A stretch of DNA of 64,000 nt, from positions 6,858,025-6,922,024 of the forward strand of contig CM035352.1 in NCBI GenBank assembly GCA_020137815.1, written 5' to 3'. The notes beneath the pieces were generated by a model. It was not told the origin of the DNA. It saw only the letters and a list, made by a program, of their open reading frames with translations, and ran no database searches. The DNA is from Hormiphora californensis. Its lineage: Eukaryota; Ctenophora; Tentaculata; Cydippida; Pleurobrachiidae. The translations under genes were made by a program, and so were the position numbers. Positions 54,809 to 64,000 of this stretch are shown one piece after another; the first letter of the stretch is position 1, and every line of letters begins with the position of its first letter.

Positions 54809-57800
54809 TCATGGTCGCTTCTTCAATGTTGAGCACAATTCCAAGAGGTGGTTTATGTCGAGTTCCTTGCCTGGCTGGATTCCATAACTCGCTGTCAGGC
54901 CGAGGGGGTTGGAGGGTGTCACACACTCGTCACTCACACTCTTCCTCAGTGATCTGTCAATATCAACCCCACTGAAAATGTATACGGTGTCAGTTTGCAG
55001 TTATTAGACTGAGCTTTAGGGGTTTGTGAGGTTGTGGTCTAACGGATATTAGACTGAGGGGTTCCTTTGTTCAAACAGAGGGATAGAGGGGCTAGAGCAA
55101 GGCACGGTGTACACTGCAGTACCCCCAGTCCCCAGTCATGAAGAAATTAAGCAGGGCAGCAGAAAATTCCGTTAGATGCACCCTTTCTGTCTCACCATCT
55201 CCAGTATAATACAGGGAGAGGGATCTAATAAGTTGAACAAATATCACTCTGTTATCCTCTCAGTTTCACCTGGACTTGCATATAGCTCTGCTGACCTGCA
55301 GGATCTTTCAATTCATGACCACATTGTATTTGTGCATGTGGTCCACACAAAGCTACTCAAACTCCAGTTTTTGATTGACGTTCCCGGTCAGCATAATGCC
55401 GCCCTTGCAGTGCAGTTATTAAAACTGCAACTACAAGGGCGGTCATGATTACTACATAGCGACAATGACGCTAGACTCTTGAAGATGTATCTCTAACTTA
55501 GAGATCTTCAAGATCATATTATTACCAGCCCGGTTCTCTAGTATAGTGGACCTCGGCCTCGGCGCGGGAGCTCCCTCTCTCGGAGTCTCGGGGTCCCTTG
55601 CACCTCTCGCAGAGGTGAGTCGCACGACACAGTGAACAACCAGAGCATTGGCCAATGGCCTGACCCTATTCTCATTTCTTCAAATAGGAGCTGCGGTCAG
55701 AGCATTGGCCTGACAATGAACAACTCAATCTGAGACTCTGAGATGATTTGGATCCACTACTACAGAGGGTGCCTCTCTTCATCTAGTAGGGGCCTACTCA
55801 AAAACTCTTCCTGGTATTTTAAAGAATAACTAAGAAGTGTTGGGAATCCGAATACCAAGAATCTAAAAGTGGGGTAGGGGGCCTCAAAATCTGTCGGGCC
55901 AATGCTTTTTGAGAGGAATGAGAATAGGGTCAGGCCAATACTCTGACAGGTCAAAATACGATTCACTGGCAAAAAATGTCAAATTGGAGCACCACGTACA
56001 CATGGCTCCTTGACTTGTATGTGGTGCCCCTATTTCAGGAACCGACCGAATCAGAAAATACTGGTCCCTGATTGGCTGGTAACCAATCATGTGACCTAAA
56101 TAACGAGTTCTGATTGGTTATTTACTTGTACGTGGTACCCCTATTTGTTCAGCTCCTTGACACCTACCTGAAGAAGGCAACACTGTTTGGTAGATCATTC
56201 ATTCCCAATTGTGTGGCGAAGTAGGCTCGTGTGATGAGATTAGAGAGCTGGAGGGCGAGGGCGGCCCTGTATTGTTCCTCTTCTGGAACCATGAACCTCA
56301 CCTGAAGGAGAGTGTGTTTAATAAAAATTATCTGTCATTTGTCCTCTTGCATTACTTAGTAGCATCTCATGATCGTCCCTTGAAGGGACTCAATAAACCC
56401 TGTTCAATGTTGTGTCCCACTAACCTCATCGTGGATGGAGATAGAGAACCGACCAGGTATCGAGTACTCCTTCATAAACCATTTCATCGCCACCAGTAGC
56501 AGATGGAGAAAGTCAACCGCACTCGACTGTACTACCCAGTTGACACGGCTGTTTAGCTGAAATGAGATGGAGCTGTTTTATTATGGGGATTTAGCTGTCA
56601 GGCCAATGCTCTGTGACCACAGTTCTCTCGCACTCCTCATTTGAAGAAATGAGAATAGTGTCAGGCCAATGCTCTGACAGGGATTTAGCTGGAGATATTA
56701 TTATGGGGATATATTGGCCACATTGATGCCTGAGTGAGATCGAGGTCGCGCAGCGACCGAGATCGATCTCACATCTAGGCCTCCGGCCCGTTATTGATTT
56801 TAGAGCAAACTTTTTCAAAGACCTGGCTGCAAGGAACTACTGAACCGATTTGCATCTCGTTTGTTGCTCTTGGCAGATAATTGTCTCTAGTTTTACGGAA
56901 AATACCCGCAAGCATCAGCATTTGGGGAATAGTGGGTCAAAATTGACGCTAAACATGAGCAATTATTTAAAGACCTGGCTGCAAGCTCCTACTCGGTCCT
57001 GGGGCAATCTGCGGGTACTGGGGGAATCTTCATGGCCTTGTGAGTATGGGAAAATACCCGCCGATTCATCACGATGCGAAATGAGGCCATAATTGACCTT
57101 TGAGTAGTGCTAGGTCAGCTAAAAAGGTCTCCAGAAACGGTCTATCACGCGCGATCTGCTGAAAACGTGCTTTATATCGCGCGCACGTGAGTTCTTGCTC
57201 TCAACGGGCCGGGATCCTATTATTCGCGGAGCGAGAATAGGATGCGATGGATCCAAGGGGATATATAGGAAAGAACGGATTAATGACAGAAGAGAGATAG
57301 AGGGGGAGGGAAAACATCAATAGTGAAGCCATTTCAGGATGTAGTAGGCATTTAGCAACCCGTACATAATATACTCATATAGCATGAGTTTGTTAAGCGT
57401 GGGTGGCCGTGGGATCCGCCCTATTACACTAAAAGTTAATAATCTAACTAATAACTTTTACCCTGTCTGGCGCCGCCGACCCCATCTGAGGCCTAAGGGC
57501 ACTGTTTGAAATAAAATTGGGATATGGCGCCGCCGGATAGTTACCTGGTATGATTTGTTGATAACCGCTGGTTCAAGAGTTCTTGTTATTCGGCATCCCA
57601 GAAATGGAGTGGCAGGGGTAGTTGACCGGGCTATATCCTCCAACCTAAAGAGGGGGTAGACATGGTGCTATTTGATGCCATTTTAACTGGAACCGGAACA
57701 TTACTGGCCACTATTATTAGCAGGGGGGGGGGGGTTCCGGTTCGGTTATTTGACAACGTTTCAAACTGTTTACCTGTTGAACATTGCTGACTCGGATCCC

Positions 57801-59760
57801 CCGATATATCGGTAATGTCGAATGTTGGCTAGTTGATATCGAGTGTATCCAGTCAGGGAACACAACTGCTCTAGTTCCGTTGATGTTATATGTCCTGTGA
57901 GGGTAGTGGAGGTGATAAAGAAATTAACGGTTAATTTCGTTTCTATATCACCTCGATTAACCCGATATATTGCTTGATGATAATCATTATCAGGGGCTGG
58001 TAGTGAGACCCCATACTTCGCTGTGTGCTACGCACAAACGACTAGCAAATTTGAGTGGGCTGTACGGAAAAGCGTGCTGAGAGAGCAAATAACGGAATTT
58101 TTCCAATTTTTTTTCACTGTGGGATTCACAAGGCCGTCACCTACAGCCCAGTGAAATCCCGGTGAAAAACGGTTAACTTCAAGGTTCGCAGTGATCAAAA
58201 CCGTAAACAACTTCATTTTTCAGATTTCTCCATTTTTGGGAGGGTAGAGCTCTTTACCAGACTGTCACTAAAAATTGGGATAAAAAATCGAAAAAAATCG
58301 TCAATTGAGTATCTCAAAATTGTCCATTTTATCGATTCCCGGGTTTTTTGGGACTCCTAGGGCAACCGTCTAGGGTGCAACCTCAAAAAACTTTGAAAAC
58401 ACCGGATTTTTTTGAGCCGGAGAAGTATGGGGTCTCACTCTAAGTCACGTGATCTCGGGCTAGAGAGAGCTTGGTATCGCGTGATTAGGCGATTAAGTGA
58501 GACCCCATACTCAGTTGTGCACGTATACGTATGTATCTCTCTCTCTCCCCTTCGTCTAGATGTCATTCTCACTTCTTGAGTGTAGTGTTACACACACAAG
58601 AGGGGGGGGGGGGACCCTTCACCCAGTCGATCTGTTCAGAGCAGGTGCAGTAGCTGCACATAAAAAAACAAAAATTAGTTTATATCAAAGCAAAATTCAC
58701 TTTACCCGACTAATTTTGATACGCTGAATCACAAGTCCTCAGAGGTAGGGAAATTTCCCTAATTGAGTATAATAATTGGGCATAAGATGGGGATAATTGA
58801 GCCTATAGTTTACCAATCTTCTCCTTTTCATATTTTATTGATGGTAGATACTCCTCCGACCCTACTATTTACCCCACCAGAAATCCTTCAGGACCTTCTA
58901 GACACCTATCATGTCATGCAGACTGAACGTGACTAGCAGGGTCTGCTTTCTGAGGGGCTGCAGTAGGATAACTTACTGCCTTTCTCTCTCTATATATTTA
59001 TCTCTGTCTGTCTGTCTCTCTCGCTCTTTCTCTCTTTTCTCCTCTCTCTTTTTGGAATAAATGGCGTGTTCATTCCGATCAAAAAATTTTGTGCTAGAGG
59101 TCTGAAATTTTGGTCAAGCTATTTGTTTGTCTCATCGAGTAACTGTACCAAATTTTGTTTCATTTTTTGATGATAGATACTTCTCAGACCATACCCATCA
59201 TATCAGACTGAACGTGACCCTGCTAGACAGCTACAGCTCTCAGAATTTATACCGCTGAGAGAGACATGTAGCATGACCTGACGGGTATCTAGCAAGATCT
59301 GGGGGGGGGGGCTGATCTAGCAAGGTCAGCTTTCCGAGGGATGTGTAGTAGGATAACTTACTGCCTTTCTCTCTCCTCTCTCTTTCTCTTTCTCTCTTTC
59401 TCTCACACTCACTCACTCACTCACTCACTCACTCACTCACTCACTCACTCACTCACTCACTCACTCACTCACTCACTCACTCACTCACTCACTCACTCAC
59501 TCACTCACTCACTCACTCACTCACTCACTCACTCACTCACTCACTCACTCACTCACTCACTCACTCACTCACTCACTCACTCACTCACTCACTCACTCAC
59601 TCACTCACTCACTCACTCACTCACTCACTCACTCACTCACTCACTCACTCACTCACTCACTCACTCACTCACTCACTCACTCACTCACTCACTCACTCAC
59701 TCACTCACTCACTCACTCACTCACTCACTCACTCACTCACTCACTCACTCACTCACTCAC

Positions 59761-59829
<69 letters not shown>

Positions 59830-62079
59830 CACCCTGCAAATTTCAATTGCAGCCTGCAAACCCTCGTTAAGTTTGTAGGGTGTAATTGCAGGGTGCAGCT
59901 CGTCTAGAAAGTCCCTAAGATGTTACTCACGGCTCACGTCCTACGCTCTACAACATACCTAACAGACCTGCTAGATGCCCCGCAGAGCTTTCTAGACACC
60001 CATCAGGTCTTGCTATATATCCCTCTTAGGGGTGTCATTTCTGAGGACTGTCTAGCAGGGTCTCGTTCAATCTGACATGATGGGTATGGTCTGAGAAGTA
60101 TCTAGCATCAACAAATGAAAAGGTAGTAAGTTCAGTCAATTAGGGAAATTTCCCTACCTCTGAGGACTTTAAAATGTTGCTCATGTGATTCAGCGTATCA
60201 AAATTAGTCGGGTAAAATGAATTTTGCTTTGATATAAACTAATTTTTGTTTTTATTATGTGCAGCTACTGCACCTGCTCTGAACAGATCGACTGGGTGAA
60301 GGGTCCCCCCTCTTGTGTGTGTAACACTACACTCAAGAAGTGAGAATGACATCTAGACGAAGGGGAGAGAGAGAGATACATACGTATACGTGCATAACTG
60401 AGTATGGGGTCTCACTTAATCACGCGATACCAAGCTCTCTCTAGCCCGAGATCACGTGACTTAGAGTGAGACCCCATACTTCTCCGGCTCAAAAAAATCA
60501 GGTGTTTTCAAAGTTTTTTGAGGTTGCACCCTAGACGGTTGCCCTAGGAGTCCCAAAAAACCCGGGAATCGATAAAATGGACAATTTTGAGATACTCAAT
60601 TGACGATTTTTTTCGATTTTTTATCCCAATTTTTAGTGACAGTCTGGTAAAGAGCTCTACCCTCCCAAAAATGGAGAAATCTGAAAAATGAAGTTGTTTA
60701 CGGTTTTGATCACTGCGAACCTTGAAGTTAACCGTTTTTCACCGGGATTTCACTGGGCTGTAGGTGACGGCCTTGTGAATCCCACAGTGAAAAACAAGAA
60801 TTATTGCATTATGTATTCATAATGCGGTGTTTCCCTGCCCTCCGTCAACAGGATCAGTATCACACTATCAGTATCACAATATCAAGGCTTGGTCACAATG
60901 TGAGATGCATGCGTCCTGTATGTATGCAGTTACACAGCTGTTTTACTCTACCCTCACCCCTTCAGCAACAGTGTTGTGAGCGCCGCGCACAGCTTTGAAA
61001 AATAAGCGTCCTGACATCATATTTCATCAAAACAGTTATTTGATTTTATGAAGGAGCAGTTACTATGCTGCTACCGTGACACACGCGATTTTGACCACGC
61101 TCGAGTTACTATTTCAAATCCGAGATTTCTAAACCCTTTATGATCTTTTTAGCACACGTGCTAAAACGATCATCCGGGTGGATGCCCTTCGGGCATCCAC
61201 CCGGGCAGGGAAAAAATTGGAAAAATTCCGTTATTTGCTCTCTCACTGAGAAAAGCGTGCTGAGAGTCTCAGCACGCTTTTCCGTACAGCCCACTCAAAT
61301 TTGCTAGTCGTTTGTGCGTAGCACACAGCGAAGTATGGGGTCTCACTACCAGCCCCTGATTATCATATTATCATAATGCTAATCAAAAGTAATATGCACT
61401 ACATAACACATGTCGATGTAAGTACGGAACAACCAAATACCTGTAAGGGCATGTTGTAGCCCATGAGCTATGCCATGACGCAGTCCTAGTTTGGTCAAAC
61501 TAAATACAACGTCCCCTTTGGTTCTCCCGAACATTTTATCAATAATCGACTTGATCTCTCCATCCGATAGCTCCTTACTGGGTAGACGGGGGTTCAATTA
61601 GTTAACACACTGATTAAGTCTCCGACAGAGAAAACAGCCTAGCTGCTCCGGATGCCAATGCGAATCGCAAAGAGGACCGAGTGCGTCAGTGTGTTGACTG
61701 TAATTGCTGAGGCCGGAGCCCAATATCTCAATCCAGCAGCGCGCGATGGAGCGGCATGCTGACGCGCAGATAACCCTAATGGCGTGGTACCGCGCGTGCC
61801 ACCAACCAATACAAGTGTTTGTGCCAGTTGTCACACTTTCCCAGAGAATTGATTGATGACCAGCGATCTTGCAGCTGCAGGGGAGAGAAGAGGGGAATTT
61901 CCAGTTTTCTTCACTTACCAGCACTCGCTTAGCATGTTCCTAGCCAGGCCCTTCCCAGAACCATAAATCCTAGCATAATTAAATGCCTTAGCCATGTCTC
62001 TCGACACAAGTCCGGGCCTTCCCTGGGATAACTCAGCTGCTGTCACACTGTGCATATCAGTTCCTAATGATTTCTTGCC
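54809..62079 (-). CDS. POLG: Mitochondrial DNA polymerase gamma, catalytic subunit (3' half)
   Basis: Replicative polymerase of mtDNA, family A. Exons: 61919-62079, 61441-61577, 57774-57894, 57545-57644, 56425-56556, 56168-56301 and 54809-54971; all junction phases agree. Motif B is seen as [17 protein letters not shown]. Then come [10 protein letters not shown] with [17 protein letters not shown], and [20 protein letters not shown]. Motif C is ISIHDE joined to VRF across an exon boundary; its Asp is catalytic. The end is [15 protein letters not shown]...TPSNPLG, as in animals. Motif A, the exonuclease and the leader must lie upstream of 62079. They are not seen before the GPCR, so the gene either continues beyond the window with the GPCR in an intron or is split. 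Confidence 0.93.
55000..56160. other. POLG intron with small palindromes
   Basis: No exon. A hairpin of about 45 bp with CCGCCCTTG...CAAGGGCGG arms lies at about 55400-55443. Fragments related to the 6480/7099 repeat (CCTATTCTCATTTCTTCAAA) occur near 55663. Confidence 0.5.
56590..57450. other. POLG intron, repeat-rich
   Basis: Contains two diverged copies of AAGACCTGGCTGCAAG...AAAATACCCGC (about 56818 and 56970) and further pieces of the 6480/7099 repeat. No exon seen. Confidence 0.5.
57461..57540. repeat. Small palindromic repeat (CTGTCTGGCG ends)
   Basis: Relative of 7193-7258 and 18890-18959, with CTGTCTGGCGCCGCC at one end and GGCGCCGCCGGATAG at the other. Confidence 0.55.
57991..61358. 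mobile_element. 3.4-kb element with long terminal inverted repeats in a POLG intron
   Basis: Ends are perfect inverted copies beginning CAGGGGCTGGTAGTGAGACC, flanked on both sides by ATTAT. The left arm (about 57991-58790) matches the right arm in reverse (60150-60800, then 61205-61358). A segment of about 400 bp interrupts the right arm. The interior holds a long (TCAC)n array and no recognisable transposase. Foldback-type or non-autonomous DNA transposon; CAGGGG ends recall hAT, but the flanking repeat is only 5 bp. Confidence 0.8.
59405..59765. repeat. (TCAC)n microsatellite, about 90 copies
   Basis: About 360 bp of uninterrupted TCAC, followed by about 60 bp of (TC)n to 59826. It gives a spurious THSLTHSL open frame of 188 codons. 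It sits in the centre of the inverted-repeat element. Confidence 0.98.
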
Positions 62080-62118
62080 CTGAGGGATGAGAGACTAGTT
62101 AGGAAAGGGTTGACCTCA

Positions 62119-62268
62119 AGGGCCACGACACGGATGATTTCCAGGGGGGGGGGCCAAGGCCCATTTTGGGAGCGTGCGGTAACGGTGCCCCCAAAATCCC
62201 CCTGAATTTCAAAGAAATTGTAAATCCCAGGGGGGGCCCCCCTGGCCCCCCGGTGTCGTGGGCCCTGG
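62119..62268. repeat. GC-rich inverted repeat, about 150 bp
   Basis: GGGCCACGACACGG at the left and CCGGTGTCGTGGGCCC at the right, with G/C runs inside. A small palindromic element just upstream of the first visible POLG exon. Confidence 0.6.
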
Positions 62269-62522
62269 ACCTTGTATAGTACAAGAAGAAGAAGATTGTA
62301 GAATGTGGGACTCACAGCCTGCAGTAGTCACGGAAAAGTTTGGGAATTTTGATTCCAATTTCAGGATTAGTTTGGTCCCTAGAAAATTCCTTTTATCATA
62401 GAATCGAAACACGATATTTTAAATTTAAATCCTTTACAAAATCTTTATAACACGTTTATGGATAATATCATTGTCACATTTCGTTAATCATAGACTAACT
62501 GAAAAAGGGGGCAAACACAAAG

Positions 62523-63428
62523 TTACGTCGTGGGTGCGACTACCCTCCTTTTGCGTGAGCTGAGCGATAAATATATTATTGGGTTTAACAGTGAAGAGAA
62601 GGCTGGAACAACAATTTTAATAAAAAATTGTGTGATAGGAAATTCAAAGCTGTGAGCGTATGCAAGAAAATGATTTATAAGAAAGGTCACTAACGTTATA
62701 ATACTAACAAAGTTGAGGCAAAGAACTTTAACAGTCCCTCTGAAAGATTTTCCTGCTCCCCTCTCAAGGGTGGGGTCTACATACAGCTGATACAGCTTGC
62801 CAACTGTCAGAGTTGTAAAGACAATCCCTGCTCCTTGAATCCCACAAAGTAAAGAAATATACAGTACAAAGGGTGTCTGGAGATGGCCAAGCGGTCTACA
62901 ATTTTGTAGTAAAGTGTGGAAATAAAGATGGTTTTCCCTCAAAAGGAAGAATCCTATTATGGGAAGAACGGCCAAAATCAGCAGCAAAACCCAGAGCGAT
63001 CCCAAAACTACCCTTTGTGAAATGTAGCGTAGAGGATACTGGATTTGGAGGAACCGTACAGTGGTGAGGAATGAGGTGATTGTTAGGGGCCAATTGTGGC
63101 AAACGAAGTTAACACTTGAGTAGGAGGCACAGAGAATACTATCTGTCCGCCGCATGGTGTTATAGTAAGGTTCTGCACACGTCTGGTTAGTAGGGCATTC
63201 CTTGGCTCCCCAAAGTCCAACAGCGACCGGTAGTGCGATGTAAGGACACACCACAAGATCAACTGCGCTCAAGGTGAGGTACATGCTCCGAGCGATAGAT
63301 GCTTTCTTCCGGATATTATCCTTTACCACCAAACAATTAAACGGGACAGATAAACATGGTAGAAGTAGGAGGAAGAAAAACAGGTAAACATCGGGTGAAG
63401 TAAATCCGCCGTTACTAAAAATAGCCAT
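62523..63428 (-). CDS. Class A-like G-protein-coupled receptor
   Basis: Single exon, 301 residues. Seven hydrophobic segments are apparent, starting LFFFLLLLPCLSVPFNCLVV (TM1), then MYLTLSAVDLVVCPYIALPV (TM2, with the conserved Asp) and SVNFVCHNWPLTITSFLTTV (TM3). TM7 ends SSLLNPIIYLSLSS, the NPxxY motif. The DRY position reads TVRFLQIQYPLRY, keeping R but not the acid. The N-terminus and C-tail are very short. Ligand unknown; an orphan, lineage-specific receptor is likely. It lies upstream of POLG on the same strand and may be nested in a POLG intron. Confidence 0.85.
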   Translation of the reverse strand: MAIFSNGGFTSPDVYLFFFLLLLPCLSVPFNCLVVKDNIRKKASIARSMYLTLSAVDLVVCPYIALPVAVGLWGAKECPTNQTCAEPYYNTMRRTDSILCASYSSVNFVCHNWPLTITSFLTTVRFLQIQYPLRYISQRVVLGSLWVLLLILAVLPIIGFFLLRENHLYFHTLLQNCRPLGHLQTPFVLYISLLCGIQGAGIVFTTLTVGKLYQLYVDPTLERGAGKSFRGTVKVLCLNFVSIITLVTFLINHFLAYAHSFEFPITQFFIKIVVPAFSSLLNPIIYLSLSSRKRRVVAPTT

Positions 63429-63429
63429 G

Positions 63430-63845
63430 ATATTCTACTGCAACAGGGTTAATTCGTTACACAAGTCCACAAGTGGCAGAACGTATAATTCAAACAATCA
63501 GATAGTGGAGGAGGGGAGGAGGAGCACTAATGTATACAATATCTAACAGATCTCTCTTATTGAGCGACATGAAGGGCGTGTAACATTGTGTGTAACATTG
63601 TGTGAAGGTAGCTGCTATCTGTCGTGAAGTATAAATACGAGTTATGTGGTTTTGGGAAGAGGAAAAGTTCTATAAAATCATCGATTTATCATCTAAAGAC
63701 TACATAGAGTGAGAGGCAAATGAACGGGCAGTTATTTAAGATTTAACGACTTTACTTCTCCCACTATAGAACGAAATCGTTTTTCAATTAGTCTCTAGTA
63801 CTCTAAATTTAGTGTACCTGTACCTGTCTCTAGTCTCTACAAGTA
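63430..63845. other. GPCR upstream region
   Basis: No coding exon seen. AT-rich, with the direct repeat TGTGTAACATTGTGTGTAAC near 63581. Probably holds the receptor promoter or part of a POLG intron. Confidence 0.4.
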
Positions 63846-63848
63846 GTA

Positions 63849-63988
63849 CAGTCGGACCCCGATTTACCGGGATGCTCGGGGGAAAGGGTTTTGCCCGGTA
63901 AATCGGGGTGCCCGGTATATCGGGGTGATATACCGTTAATTTCCTAAATCGGGGGAAGTTTTTCTCCCGGTAAATCGGGGTCCGACTG
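63849..63988. mobile_element. MITE, CAGTCGGACCCCGATTT termini, second copy
   Basis: 140 bp with inverted ends CAGTCGGACCCCGATTT and CGGGGTCCGACTG, flanked by TA on both sides (63847-63848 and 63989-63990). Same family as 45685-45822. Confidence 0.8.
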
Positions 63989-64000
63989 TACCTGTAACTT

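Noticed and set aside
59405-59765. CRISPR-like regularity
   Set aside because: Pure 4-bp microsatellite without spacers in a eukaryotic genome.
59341-59907. 188-codon frame of THSL repeats then LSLS
   Set aside because: It is a direct reading of the (TCAC)n and (TC)n microsatellites; no protein.

Overview
The window is animal nuclear DNA. It contains intron-bearing genes with GT-AG splice sites, replication-dependent histone genes ending in the metazoan 3' stem-loop, a complete-looking listerin gene, a parkin gene, a G-protein beta subunit gene, the mitochondrial DNA polymerase gamma gene and a GPCR. Introns are mostly 60-400 bp. MITEs, (CT)n/(GA)n tracts and (TCAC)n repeats are abundant. 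The gene set fits an invertebrate or early-branching metazoan with a compact genome, but the phylum cannot be settled from the sequence alone.

Layout. 0.6-5.8 kb: a near-palindromic histone cluster, H2A/H2B - H4/H3 - H2B/H2A, as three divergent pairs. H3, H4 and one H2A copy carry small indels. 5.9-8.6 kb: a nest of foldback repeats and MITEs. 9.3-11.0 kb: a minisatellite, two small exons and an HDHD3-like HAD hydrolase. 11.2-32.8 kb (minus strand): one very unusual locus. Four shared 5' exons (31.3-32.8 kb) are followed by at least 44 candidate alternative 3'-terminal exons. Of these, 39 encode one or two C2H2 fingers, and five encode a second putative DNA-binding domain with the motif FYxRKxxxEL. 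Nearly all terminal exons start at an acceptor of the same phase and end in their own stop codon. A 59-nt exon at 28.7 kb changes the reading phase between the shared exons and the zinc-finger exons. The organisation resembles Drosophila lola/mod(mdg4), but the shared N-terminus is not a recognisable BTB domain.

33.2-39.2 kb (minus): listerin (LTN1), 13 exons, ending in a RING. 39.5-43.7 kb (minus): parkin (PRKN), Ubl-RING0-RBR, with a non-LTR retrotransposon fragment in an intron and one RING0 exon not found. 44.9-50.1 kb (plus): G-protein beta subunit, with an intron and exon destroyed by a stretch of implausible homopolymer-rich sequence (46.34-47.17 kb). 50-54.7 kb: CT-rich microsatellite desert. 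54.8-62.1 kb (minus): 3' half of POLG, with a 3.4-kb long-terminal-inverted-repeat element in an intron. 62.5-63.4 kb (minus): a single-exon GPCR.

Listerin (ribosome quality control) and parkin (mitophagy) are both E3 ligases, and POLG replicates mtDNA. Their closeness here is probably just compact gene packing. The variable-exon zinc-finger locus is the candidate new system. Isolated 1-2 bp indels occur in otherwise well-conserved genes, so some breaks may be sequence errors; this is stated per feature.
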